In this document: positions 1 to 7,055 of the stretch, one piece after another | Layout: each line of letters begins with the position of its first letter | Position numbering within the stretch: the stretch's first letter is position 1 | Assembly (NCBI GenBank): GCA_964521085.1 | Contig: CAZFPL010000093.1 | Span: 1-11,853 of the forward strand | Source: JAFGKK01 sp964521085 | GTDB lineage: Bacteria > Chloroflexota > Anaerolineae > Anaerolineales > RBG-16-64-43 | DNA: 11,853 nt | Direction: 5' to 3' | Translations under genes and position numbers: made by a program | The notes under the pieces: generated by a model | Databases searched by the model: none | Told to the model about the DNA's origin: nothing | What the model saw: only the letters and a program-made list of their open reading frames with translations

Positions 1-101
<101 letters not shown>

Positions 102-114
102 CTTTGTCATCATC

Positions 115-145
115 CGCCCGGTTGAAAAACCGGGCGTTTTCTTTT
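115..145 (+). terminator. Rho-independent terminator of the rRNA operon
   Basis: A perfect 9-bp stem, CGCCCGGTT (115-123) with AACCGGGCG (128-136), closes a GAAA tetraloop and is followed by TTTTCTTTT (137-145). It lies about 14 nt after the 5S 3' end. A stable stem, a GNRA loop and a T tract together are the classical intrinsic terminator, so rRNA transcription should stop here. Confidence 0.95.
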
Positions 146-152
146 AATGTAA

Positions 153-276
153 AAAAGTCGGTCGAGTAGCCCGCGATTTGTGCGGGCGTATCGAGACCTC
201 AAACGGATACGTAATATGCCCGTGGTCTCGATACGCCCTGCACGAATGGATCGTGCAGGGCTACTCGACCGGCTTT
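153..276. repeat. Pair of inverted REP-like palindromic units
   Basis: Two hairpin-forming units face each other. The left unit (160-198) has arms GGTCGAGTA and GTATCGAGACC around a GCCCGC/GCGGGC stem. The right unit (224-270) has the same arms in reverse order, GGTCTCGATAC and CTACTCGACC, around an 11-bp stem GCCCTGCACGA/TCGTGCAGGGC with a 5-nt loop. The outer flanks also pair, so the whole block is one long imperfect inverted repeat with a 25-bp spacer (199-223). The conserved outer arms with variable inner stems are typical of REP/BIME elements spread by a TnpA-REP transposase or an unknown agent. No transposase gene is present. The block lies between the rRNA terminator and the ribosome binding site of the hydrolase. 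Confidence 0.8.
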
Positions 277-294
277 TCATTTTAAGGAGGTCCC

Positions 295-1128
295 ATGGTC
301 ATCGAAGAGCGCGTCATCCAGGAAATCCCCGTGCTCGTAGGTTTCGAATCATCCGCCGTACCCCGGCCGCTGGTCATCCTTTCGCACGGATTCACCCGCT
401 CCAAGGAGGATTGGCGCGAGAGCATGCCGGATCTCATTACCCGCGGATATTTCACTGTGGCGCTGGATAACCGCGGACACGGGGAACGGACCAGGCCGGA
501 TTTCCTCTCCCGCGCGAACCGCAACGGCAAATGGGAGATCCTTGCCATCCGGCAAATGATCGACGAAACGGCGGAGGATATCCGGATCGTGATCGACGGC
601 ATGCTTCGGCAGGAAAATGTGGATCGGGCGCGGATCGGCATGGCCGGAATCTCGATGGGAGCGTTTGCCGGCCTTAAGGCAGCGGTGCTCGACGCGCGAA
701 TCCGGGCGGTGGTTTCGAACATCGGATCCCCTTATTGGGACGATCTATTCGAGGAGACGCTCGAGGAGAGCGATCCGGAGAAGCGGAGGCTCCTGACCGA
801 ATTCGCCGCCGGCCGCCAGCCGGCCTCCTTCCCGGATCGATTCTTCCCGCGGGCGGTGCTCTTCCAGGTCGGCGCATTGGACCCGCACCTGAATCCGGGC
901 AAGGTGAAGGATTTTGTCAGCCGATTGCATGACCTCTATCCGGGCGCGCTGGAAAGGGTGCACTGCCTGGAATATCCAGGGATCGCCCATGAGTTTACGC
1001 CCGCCATGCAGGAAAACACGCTGCAATGGTTCCAGCGGTTCCTCTACCTCATGGTACGCCGGGATTCCCAACATCCGCCGCTCGTGGTATTCTCCCGGCA
1101 TGAGGTTCTCCTCCCGCATTCACAGTGA
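295..1128 (+). CDS. Alpha/beta hydrolase, YjfP/YitV-like carboxylesterase
   Basis: This 277-residue cytosolic alpha/beta-hydrolase probably cleaves small esters. The natural substrate cannot be read from the sequence. HG at 31-32 lies in the oxyanion-hole region, and DNRGHGER (58-65) matches the family's D-x-RGHG segment. The nucleophile is Ser120 in GISMG (118-122), the acid is probably Asp196 in GALDP, and the base is His232 in IAHEF. The N-terminal IPVLVGF stretch followed by ILSHGF resembles E. coli YjfP and Bacillus YitV. There is no signal peptide. The ATG start is well placed, with AAGGAGG at 284-290 ending 4 nt before it. The domain normally ends near residue 250; the last ~27 residues look like extra sequence and overlap the next gene by 29 bp. 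That overlap suggests translational coupling. Fold assignment is firm, specificity open. Confidence 0.9.
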   Translation: MVIEERVIQEIPVLVGFESSAVPRPLVILSHGFTRSKEDWRESMPDLITRGYFTVALDNRGHGERTRPDFLSRANRNGKWEILAIRQMIDETAEDIRIVIDGMLRQENVDRARIGMAGISMGAFAGLKAAVLDARIRAVVSNIGSPYWDDLFEETLEESDPEKRRLLTEFAAGRQPASFPDRFFPRAVLFQVGALDPHLNPGKVKDFVSRLHDLYPGALERVHCLEYPGIAHEFTPAMQENTLQWFQRFLYLMVRRDSQHPPLVVFSRHEVLLPHSQ

Positions 1129-2281
1129 GCTTGCGCCGAACGATTTCTTCCGCGCCGTCGAACAGCGGCGTGCGGAAAATTCCCCATTGGGCGACCTGAC
1201 GATTTCGAATCCCACACTGGCCGAGCTGGAATATCCGCTGGAAGAGATTCGCTCGGCGCTTGGGGACACCGCCAAAAGCTTATACCAGCCGGACCCGCGC
1301 GGGCTGCTCGCCGCCCGGAGCGCCGTGGCGGGCTACTACCACGAGCGGGGAATCACCCTCTCCCCCGATTCGATCGTTCTAACCTCCGGAACGAGCGAAG
1401 CCTACGGTTTCCTTTTTAAACTGTTGTGCACTCCGGGGAAATCGATTTTATTCCCCAAGCCCAGCTACCCGCTGGTTCCCCTGATCGCCGAATTGGAAGG
1501 GGTGACGGCCAAGCCCTACGCGCTGACGGGGGATAATTGGCGCTGGGATCTGGCGTCGCTGTTCGAAGCACTGACGCCCGGCGCGCGGGCGGTGATCGCC
1601 GTCTCGCCCAACAACCCCACCGGAAGCATGTTCAGCGAAGAAGAATTGCGCGAAGTGAGTGGATTCTGCGCCGCGCACAAGCTGGCGTTGATCGTGGACG
1701 AGGTGTTCCTGGATTATCCCTCCCCGGCGCGCGAGGCGGATGTTGTCTCTACCGCGGGCAATCCGGACGTGCTGACCTTCACTCTCGGCGGCCTTTCGAA
1801 ATCCTGCGGTCTGCCGCAGATGAAACTCGCCTGGATCATCGTCAGCGGGCCGGAGCGCGACGCGCGGGACGCATTGACCCGGCTCGAGTTCATCGCCGAT
1901 GCGTTCCTCTCGGTTGGCACGCCGGTCCAGCAAGCGGCGCCGGTCCTCCTCGAGCTGGGGGGCCAGGTGCGGGATCAGATCCGACTGCGGGTGGATCAGA
2001 ATGAGGAATCCCTGAAGAAAATCCTGGCCGGCATCCCGGACGTCACGCTTTTTCCGCGCGACGGTGGCTGGTACGCCGTAATCGGATTGCCCTCCGGAGC
2101 GGAGGATGAGGAATTCGCCCTGCGCATGCTGAACGAGGAGGGCGTCATTATCCAACCGGGCTACCTTTTTGATTTCGAAGACATCCAAACGGTTATCGTG
2201 AGTCTGTTGACGCCCGGCGCGGTTTTCGAAGATGGCATCCGCAAGATGTCCGATCTTCTCCAACGGTCCACGCAAGCATAA
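1100..2281 (+). CDS. PLP-dependent aminotransferase, fold type I (AspAT/AlaA-like)
   Basis: This 393-residue class I/II aminotransferase should transfer an amino group between an amino acid and a 2-oxo acid using pyridoxal phosphate. Visible landmarks are TSGTSEAYG (95-103) for phosphate contact, SPNNPTG (169-175) with the cofactor-facing Asn172, VDEVF (199-203) with Asp200 for the pyridine nitrogen, and GLSKS (231-235) with the Schiff-base Lys234. The usual Tyr after the DE pair is Phe203. The C-terminal Arg that normally grips the substrate carboxylate (R-x-S) appears as Ile366 in VIVSLL. The frame is open from 914, but ATG 1100 is chosen because the aligned domain begins there; upstream codons are a shadow of the hydrolase gene. 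The Shine-Dalgarno is weak, consistent with coupling to the overlapping hydrolase. The exact substrate is unknown. Confidence 0.9.
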   Translation: MRFSSRIHSELAPNDFFRAVEQRRAENSPLGDLTISNPTLAELEYPLEEIRSALGDTAKSLYQPDPRGLLAARSAVAGYYHERGITLSPDSIVLTSGTSEAYGFLFKLLCTPGKSILFPKPSYPLVPLIAELEGVTAKPYALTGDNWRWDLASLFEALTPGARAVIAVSPNNPTGSMFSEEELREVSGFCAAHKLALIVDEVFLDYPSPAREADVVSTAGNPDVLTFTLGGLSKSCGLPQMKLAWIIVSGPERDARDALTRLEFIADAFLSVGTPVQQAAPVLLELGGQVRDQIRLRVDQNEESLKKILAGIPDVTLFPRDGGWYAVIGLPSGAEDEEFALRMLNEEGVIIQPGYLFDFEDIQTVIVSLLTPGAVFEDGIRKMSDLLQRSTQA

Positions 2282-2339
2282 TTCCTCGTTTTTCTTCACG
2301 AAGTAGCTGCAATCCCTCCACAGCCTTTCCACATTCCAC

Positions 2340-2348
2340 TGCTATGCT
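2340..2348 (+). promoter_or_regulatory. Possible extended -10 promoter for the ABC transporter pair
   Basis: TGC-TATGCT (2340-2348) has the TGn extension seen also before plsC (TGC-TACAAT). It lies about 37 bp before the permease start in the 103-bp gap after the aminotransferase. I see no good -35 box. The sequence also forms part of a small palindrome, TATGC-TG-GCATA (2343-2354), and an AT-rich inverted repeat ATAAAAT/ATTTTAT (2352-2371) follows. This is tentative. Confidence 0.3.
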
Positions 2349-2372
2349 GGCATAAAATTTTTAGATTTTATT

Positions 2373-2377
2373 GGAGG
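2373..2377 (+). promoter_or_regulatory. Shine-Dalgarno that fixes the permease start
   Basis: GGAGG ends 7 nt before ATG 2385, which is ideal spacing. An in-frame TTG at 2379 begins only 1 nt after it and is too close to be used, so ATG 2385 is the start. Confidence 0.75.
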
Positions 2378-2384
2378 ATTGCCC

Positions 2385-3512
2385 ATGATTGATATTGCCG
2401 TGAAAGAGATAATGGCCCGGAAAGTGCGTTCTATTCTTTGTATCGCCGGGGTGATGATCTGCGTTTTCCTGCTCAGCACCATCCAGGGTCTTTCCAACCG
2501 CCTGGAAGGGACGATCGCAGGGGATATCGCCCGGATGGGCGATACGATGTACTTTCAGCAGAAAGGCGTACCCTACCCTCCGTTCGGGAGCGCTTTCAAA
2601 GAGCAGACGGGAACTGAGGTGCTGAAGGCGGATGGGGTGGACGAGAACGCGAGTACGCCGATCCTTTTTGTGGTGATCGAACCGGCGGAGAATCCACGGG
2701 ATGCGGCAAGGGTGATCGGCGTCGGCCTTAATCCCGGCGCAGAGACCGCCTACCTGGCCGAAACGGCCGCCGTTTCCGGAAGCATAACATTGGAGGGTGA
2801 AGCGGAAAACGCCGTCATCCTGGGGGCGGCCGCCGCTGAATTCTATGCGGCGGGCGTCGGCGACACCCTCCTTGTCCGCGAAGAGGAATTCCTCGTGACA
2901 GGCATCCTCGAACCGACCGGCACCGCCAACACGGACAACGCATTCATCATGGCGCTGGATACGGCGCAGAAAGTGTTTGGGCGCGGCGGCATGATCTCGG
3001 CGGTGATCGTCGTTTCCGAGGGCGGGGCGCAGATGGCCGCGGTGGAAACGTCGCTCGAAGAGGAATTCGCCAACGGAGAAGTGCAGACCCAGGCGGAGAT
3101 CGAGGAGGAACTGGAAGCCAGCCTGCAGACTCCGCGGTCGATCCTCGGCCTGATCAACGCGGTGGTGTTCATCGTGACGATCATCATCATCATGAACGTG
3201 ATGATGATGTCGGTCAAGGAAAAAACGCGCGAGATCGGAGTGATGCGGGCGATCGGGACCCGGCGCGGGTCGGTGCTTGGACTGATCTTCTACGAATCGC
3301 TCATCCTGAGCGTGCTGGGCGGAGTCCTGGGGCTCCTCGCGGCGATCCCGGCCTCCTTCCTGCTGGAGATTCCCCTCTCGGCCACGCTGCTTTCGCCGCT
3401 GGTCTTCGTCCGCGTTCTTGTGCTGGTATTTCTGACGGGGGTTTTTTCCGGATTGCTTCCGGGGTACGTTGTTTCCCGGATCAGTCCGCTGGAGGCATTG
3501 CGATATGAATAA
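2385..3512 (+). CDS. ABC transporter permease, FtsX/MacB type
   Basis: This 375-residue protein is the membrane subunit of a MacB/LolC-class ABC transporter. Such proteins do mechanical work on substrates outside the membrane rather than simple import. Residues 17-37 form the first membrane helix. Residues ~40-250 form a large extracytoplasmic MacB-like periplasmic core domain. The FtsX domain follows, with helices near 255-276, 298-325 and 338-358. The cytoplasmic segment SVKEKTREIGVMRAIG (276-291) is the coupling element that contacts the ATPase, and the ending ISPLEALRYE is the family's typical C-terminus. Its stop codon overlaps the start of the ATPase gene by 8 bp, so the two are one operon. 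No HlyD-like adaptor gene is adjacent. The transported substrate cannot be deduced. Confidence 0.93.
   Translation: MIDIAVKEIMARKVRSILCIAGVMICVFLLSTIQGLSNRLEGTIAGDIARMGDTMYFQQKGVPYPPFGSAFKEQTGTEVLKADGVDENASTPILFVVIEPAENPRDAARVIGVGLNPGAETAYLAETAAVSGSITLEGEAENAVILGAAAAEFYAAGVGDTLLVREEEFLVTGILEPTGTANTDNAFIMALDTAQKVFGRGGMISAVIVVSEGGAQMAAVETSLEEEFANGEVQTQAEIEEELEASLQTPRSILGLINAVVFIVTIIIIMNVMMMSVKEKTREIGVMRAIGTRRGSVLGLIFYESLILSVLGGVLGLLAAIPASFLLEIPLSATLLSPLVFVRVLVLVFLTGVFSGLLPGYVVSRISPLEALRYE
3491..3495 (+). promoter_or_regulatory. Shine-Dalgarno inside the permease gene, serving the ATPase
   Basis: GGAGG lies inside the last codons of the permease gene and ends 9 nt before ATG 3505. It decides that start over the open frame that extends upstream to 3469. 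Confidence 0.7.
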
Positions 3513-4188
3513 CCTGATTTTAGGAACGGGACTTAAAAAGTTTTTTCCCTTGAGCCGGAAGATCACCGTGCTGGCTTTGCGCGGGGCGGATGTTGCGATC
3601 GCGGAAGGCGAATTCGTTTCCATCGTCGGACCCTCCGGTTCCGGGAAATCCACCCTGCTTAACCTGATCGGCCTGCTGGAATCCCCATCCGCCGGAACGC
3701 TGCGGTTGGAGGGGCAGGACGTCTCGCTTTTCGGCGACGGCCGGCGAACCGCGATGCGCGCGGAGAAGATCGGCTTCGTGTTCCAAACATTCAATCTGCT
3801 CCCGGCGCTTACCGCGCTGGAAAACGTCGAGTTTGCGATGCGCGCAGTGGACGGAAAGAAGCGGATGCCGAAGGCGGAACGGATGAATCGGGCCAAAGCC
3901 AAGCTGGAAAGGGTGGGTCTGGGGGAGCGGTTGAATCACCTCCCATCGGAACTTTCCGGGGGCGAAAAGCAGCGGGTCGCCGTCGCGCGCGCCCTGGCGA
4001 ACGATCCGAAGCTGATCCTGGCCGACGAACCGACCGGAAATTTGGATTCGGCTGCCACGGAAAGCATCATCCAATTGTTGCACGAAATTCACGCAGCCGG
4101 GACGACCGTCGTCATGGTGACACATAATTTGGATACGACGGTCGCCACCCGGATTCTCAAAATGAAGGATGGGGCGATCCTTCAATAA
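3505..4188 (+). CDS. ABC transporter ATP-binding protein, MacB/LolD family
   Basis: This 227-residue cytoplasmic ATPase powers the permease encoded just upstream. All catalytic motifs are intact: Walker A GPSGSGKST (42-50), Q-loop Gln94 in VFQTFNLLP, signature LSGGEKQR (150-157), Walker B LILADEP (170-176) with catalytic Glu175, D-loop NLDS (179-182) and the switch His207 in VTHN. The sequence type (FVFQTFNLLPALTALENV, then LADEPTGNLDS) is that of LolD/MacB/FtsE-like ATPases. The length is normal for this family. The start at ATG 3505 overlaps the permease by 8 bp. There is no terminator-like hairpin with a T tract right after the stop; the tandem hairpin repeat begins 18 bp downstream. Confidence 0.96.
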   Translation: MNNLILGTGLKKFFPLSRKITVLALRGADVAIAEGEFVSIVGPSGSGKSTLLNLIGLLESPSAGTLRLEGQDVSLFGDGRRTAMRAEKIGFVFQTFNLLPALTALENVEFAMRAVDGKKRMPKAERMNRAKAKLERVGLGERLNHLPSELSGGEKQRVAVARALANDPKLILADEPTGNLDSAATESIIQLLHEIHAAGTTVVMVTHNLDTTVATRILKMKDGAILQ

Positions 4189-4206
4189 TTTCCCCGAAAA
4201 TGCACC

Positions 4207-4334
4207 GCGGAATGCTTTTCGCACATTACCGTTTTGTAGCGAACCTCTGATGAGCATTCCACGTTATTAAGCAGAATATTCATTGGAGGTTACCGTTTTA
4301 TAACGAACCTCCGATGAGTATTCTGCGTTAATTA
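4207..4334. repeat. Tandem duplication of a 64-nt hairpin unit
   Basis: Two head-to-tail units occupy 4207-4270 and 4271-4334. From TTACCG to CGTTA the copies match over 41 nt with 6 differences, all transitions. Each unit folds as a hairpin. In unit 2, GCAGAATATTCATTGGAGGTT is too long to quote in full but spans 4271-4291 and pairs with 4306-4326 at 21 positions, 2 of them wobbles. A 14-nt apical part (4292-4305) includes CGTT/AACG. In unit 1, 4207-4227 pairs with 4242-4262 at about 16 of 21 positions. At two stem positions an A-T pair in unit 2 is a G-C pair in unit 1 (4273/4324 versus 4209/4260; 4278/4319 versus 4214/4255). No ORF runs through it. Function unknown; it could be a MITE, a REP-like repeat or a structured RNA. 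Confidence 0.8.
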
Positions 4335-4363
4335 TTGGTAGGGAGGGCGGGGTCTGCTACAAT
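4335..4363 (+). promoter_or_regulatory. Sigma70-type promoter of plsC
   Basis: TTGGTA (4335-4340) and TACAAT (4358-4363) are separated by 17 bp. A TGC directly before the -10 box gives an extended -10. Transcription would start near 4370, leaving a leader of about 90 nt. The -35 box directly abuts the tandem hairpin repeat. Confidence 0.65.
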
Positions 4364-4407
4364 GCCCCACCGAGAGAGAGGATCCCGAGCGCGGCAATCC
4401 CAACCTT

Positions 4408-4429
4408 AAAAAAGCCTGATTTTTCGGGC
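4408..4429 (-). terminator. Leftward-facing terminator-like hairpin in the plsC leader
   Basis: Read on the minus strand, stem GCCCGA with TCAGGC (one wobble) closes an AAAA loop (4414-4429) and is followed by TTTTTT (4413-4408). It could stop antisense transcription, but no minus-strand gene reads into it from nearby. On the plus strand it is a leader hairpin without a T tract. Confidence 0.3.
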
Positions 4430-4461
4430 CACTTCACCCCGCGCGGGAGGAGGATTTCCAC

Positions 4462-5181
4462 ATGCAGGAATTTCTACATCATTTGAGATGGTGGTTGATC
4501 GACATCTTTGGCAGATTGATGTTCGATCTGGATATTGTCCGCTACGCGGAGATACCCGGCGGACCGAAAATCCTCGTTTCCAATCATCCGAGCACCGTCG
4601 ATCCCTTTCTGATCGTGAAACTGACGCCGGATCACCTGCATATGCTCATTGACCACCGGTTGTTTCGGATGCGGACGATGGGACTCGATATGGTGCGCTT
4701 CGGGCATATTCCGGTCATCCCCGGCGGCGGAGGCCAGGCTTTGGTGGCCGCCGCAAGGTTGATCCGGGAGGGAAAATCCATGGCTATATACCCGGAGGGC
4801 GCGATAAACCCCCTAAACGGCGGATTCCACAGGCCCCGGACCGGCGCCGCGCGTCTTGCCCTCGAGACCGGCGTTCCGGTGATTCCCGTCGGGGTCGCCT
4901 TTGACCGGTCGCTTATCCGGTTGATCCCGGCGCGGATCGACGACGAATCCCATATAGGCATCTGGTGCCTGGAAGGGCCGTACGCCATTACGGTCGGAAG
5001 GCCGATGCGCTTTTCCGGCGATCCAAAAAACCATGACCTTGTGCGCAACGCGACCCATCAAATGATGCAGCACATCATCCAGCTTGCCGGGGAAAGTGAG
5101 CGGCGCGTGGCGATGCACAAGGCGGGGTTCCGGCCCATCGTCAGGATCGGCTCCTGGCTGATGGACAACGCGTTTGGATGA
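4462..5181 (+). CDS. plsC: PlsC-family lysophospholipid / 1-acylglycerol-3-phosphate acyltransferase
   Basis: This 239-residue membrane-associated acyltransferase probably adds an acyl chain to a lysophospholipid, as in phosphatidic acid synthesis. Block I is NHPSTVD (41-47) with the catalytic His42-x4-Asp47 pair. Block II corresponds to GHIPVIP (81-87), block III to YPEG (110-113), and block IV to VPVIPVG (138-144). Blocks II and III lack the Arg residues typical of canonical PlsC (G-x-I-F-I-D-R and FPEGTRS), so the acceptor may differ from glycerol-3-phosphate derivatives. An N-terminal amphipathic or hydrophobic segment (about 8-21) fits membrane association. The Shine-Dalgarno GGAGGAGG (4446-4453) ends 8 nt before ATG. 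The gene has its own promoter at 4335-4363 and ends before a bidirectional terminator. The family is firm; the plsC name is by family only. Confidence 0.88.
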   Translation: MQEFLHHLRWWLIDIFGRLMFDLDIVRYAEIPGGPKILVSNHPSTVDPFLIVKLTPDHLHMLIDHRLFRMRTMGLDMVRFGHIPVIPGGGGQALVAAARLIREGKSMAIYPEGAINPLNGGFHRPRTGAARLALETGVPVIPVGVAFDRSLIRLIPARIDDESHIGIWCLEGPYAITVGRPMRFSGDPKNHDLVRNATHQMMQHIIQLAGESERRVAMHKAGFRPIVRIGSWLMDNAFG

Positions 5182-5232
5182 ATTGAGATCGTTGTTTCTG
5201 CGGATTTTTCCTATTTCAACGAAATTGTAAAA

Positions 5233-5264
5233 AAATCGGGGCGGTCAGACTGTCGCCCCGATTT
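5233..5264. terminator. Bidirectional terminator between convergent genes
   Basis: An 11-bp perfect stem AAATCGGGGCG (5233-5243) / CGCCCCGATTT (5254-5264) has a 10-nt loop. Leftward reading (for pepF) gives a strong T tract, because seven As precede TCGGGG on the plus strand. Rightward reading (for plsC) gives ATTTGTT, a weaker tail. It sits 51 bp after plsC and 21 bp after the pepF stop. Confidence 0.88.
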
Positions 5265-5285
5265 GTTATCACCGATCGGATCATC

Positions 5286-7043
5286 TCATTCCAGCTGCGC
5301 AATCCGCTGCGCGAGCAAATCGAATCCGCCCTGCCAAAATTCGACCTGCTCGATGCGGATACCGGCGCGCTTTAAAATCGCCGCCGGGCTGGCGGATCCG
5401 CCGGCGGAGAGGATCCGTGTGAAGCGCGGGAGGAAGGCGGAACCCTCCGTTTGATATTGGTGGAACAGCGCGAGGACCAGCAGCTGGCCGAACGCATAGG
5501 CGTACACATAGAACGGCATCTCATAGAAGTGCGGGATCGCAGCCCACTCCCAGCGGAATTCCTCGGACAGTTCGATCGAATCCGCGAATTGGGCCTTGAG
5601 GTTGTCCCAATACCGCGCGCACAAATCCTCCACCGATCCGCCTTTGCTGATCGCAGCATGCGCCTCGACCTCGAACAGCGCAAAGTATGCCTGGCGCATG
5701 ATCGTGGCATAGGCGTCGTCGATCTGGCGGAAAAGCAGATCGCGGCGTACCGATTCATCGCTCTCTTCTTTTAACAGGCTGTCCACCAGAAGCATTTCCG
5801 CAAAGGTGGAAGCCGTTTCGGCCAGCGGCAGGCTGGCGTCGTATGTGAACAGCGGCAGGCGGCCGGCGAGCAGGGCGTGGATGGCGTGCCCCAGTTCGTG
5901 GGCGAGCGTCGCCAGATCGTACGAGCGCCCCTGATAGTTTGTAAGCACCCACGGCGTGAGCGAGGGAAGCACACTCATACAGAAAGCCCCGTCCCGCTTC
6001 CCCGGCCGGACCTCGGCATCGAGACGGTTCTCGATCACCACCTTTTCCGCAAGCGATGCGAAGGCGGGATCGAACTCCTCGAAACTCCGGCGCACAAGGT
6101 CCCATCCCCGGCTGAATTCAAATTGTTTTTCGGATGCGGCCATGGGGGCGTAAATATCGTAACGGCGAAGGCGCGGCAGACCCAGGACGCGCGCTTTGAG
6201 TCCGAAATATTTCTGAAACAGCGGCGCGTTGGCGCGGCACACATCCAGAAGCAGGCGGACCACTTTGTCCGGCAGGTCGTTGGAAAGGTTGCGCACGGCG
6301 ATGGGGGAAATGAATTTTCGCAAGCGGACGTTTTCACTCCGCCAATCCCGCAACAGGGTGGAATAGATCTGCCCCAGGATCGGTCCTTCGCGGGTGTAGA
6401 CGTCGTACAGCGAACGGTACGCCGCTTCCCGCATGGACGGGTCCGGAGAGCGGGTGTAGACCGTAATTTCCGCACGGCTAAGCTTCTTTTTTTCGCCGCC
6501 CACATCCAGATCGAAAAGAAATCGGTTGGTGATTGCCTGGTAGAGGGTGTTGAGCGCCCGCGAGCCGGTGGCGTTTTTCAGGTTGATCACCTTCTCTTCC
6601 GGTTCGGAAAGCGTATGCGGAGCCATGCGGCGGATTTGCTCGAGGTAGTAGCGGTAGGGTCCGGAGCCGGCCAGCAGGCGCCGTGCCGGCGCGGCCGGAA
6701 AGGCCTTCCACCAGGTGGAGAAGAACAGCAGGCGGTTCTCGATTTCCGCCATGTGCTGTTCGGTGTTGGCCAGGAGTGTCTGCGCGGCAGGGTCTTGGGT
6801 GTTTTCGCAGAAGTGCAATTCCGCGTAGGCTGCCAGCCGCCGGGCGAGTGAGCGAATCTCCTCGAACTCCCGGATCATTGCGAGGAATGCGGTGACCGCG
6901 ATACGCGGCGTCAGCAGGCGGCGGTATTTCTCCGCTTTGGTGACGCGCCGATCCAATTCGGCGAAGGCTTTCTTGATCCCGGGTCCGTCGGGCGAGGGAA
7001 ACAGGACATCCAGGGACCAGCGGGAAGGTTTTTCCATTTGCAT
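5286..7043 (-). CDS. pepF: Oligoendopeptidase F, M3-family zinc metallopeptidase
   Basis: This 585-residue cytosolic protease should cleave short peptides with a catalytic zinc. The active site is HELGH (382-386), with zinc ligands His382 and His386 and general base Glu383. The third ligand is probably Glu409 in LAETASTFAE, which is the usual ~25 residues downstream. The conserved stretch IPHFYEMPFYVYAYAFGQ (503-520) forms part of the M3 substrate cleft, and the N-terminal 1-170 is helical as in PepF. The length is normal for the family. The frame stays open upstream to 7259, but ATG 7043 is chosen because AAGGAGG (7055-7049 on the minus strand) ends 5 nt before it and the domain begins at WSLDVLFP; ATG 7037 is a possible alternative. 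The gene follows the methyltransferase with a 53-bp gap, so co-transcription is likely. Confidence 0.94.
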   Translation of the reverse strand: MQMEKPSRWSLDVLFPSPDGPGIKKAFAELDRRVTKAEKYRRLLTPRIAVTAFLAMIREFEEIRSLARRLAAYAELHFCENTQDPAAQTLLANTEQHMAEIENRLLFFSTWWKAFPAAPARRLLAGSGPYRYYLEQIRRMAPHTLSEPEEKVINLKNATGSRALNTLYQAITNRFLFDLDVGGEKKKLSRAEITVYTRSPDPSMREAAYRSLYDVYTREGPILGQIYSTLLRDWRSENVRLRKFISPIAVRNLSNDLPDKVVRLLLDVCRANAPLFQKYFGLKARVLGLPRLRRYDIYAPMAASEKQFEFSRGWDLVRRSFEEFDPAFASLAEKVVIENRLDAEVRPGKRDGAFCMSVLPSLTPWVLTNYQGRSYDLATLAHELGHAIHALLAGRLPLFTYDASLPLAETASTFAEMLLVDSLLKEESDESVRRDLLFRQIDDAYATIMRQAYFALFEVEAHAAISKGGSVEDLCARYWDNLKAQFADSIELSEEFRWEWAAIPHFYEMPFYVYAYAFGQLLVLALFHQYQTEGSAFLPRFTRILSAGGSASPAAILKRAGIRIEQVEFWQGGFDLLAQRIAQLE

Positions 7044-7048
7044 GCGAT

Positions 7049-7055
7049 CCTCCTT
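7049..7055 (-). promoter_or_regulatory. Shine-Dalgarno that fixes the pepF start
   Basis: AAGGAGG on the minus strand ends 5 nt before ATG 7043. Upstream in the same leader, CCCTCCC (minus strand, 7088-7082) could pair with GGGAGGG (7063-7057) or with this site, so translation may depend on the local fold. Confidence 0.75.

Noticed and set aside
2361..3902. A 513-codon minus-strand open frame opposite the ABC transporter genes
   Set aside because: Its translation is low-complexity His/Arg/Asp-rich and lies antisense to two clear genes with intact motifs.
4207..4334. CRISPR array
   Set aside because: Only two units, contiguous without spacers and individually palindromic over their whole length.
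5877..6851. A 324-codon plus-strand open frame within pepF
   Set aside because: It is antisense to the conserved peptidase including the HELGH region; no domain pattern is seen.
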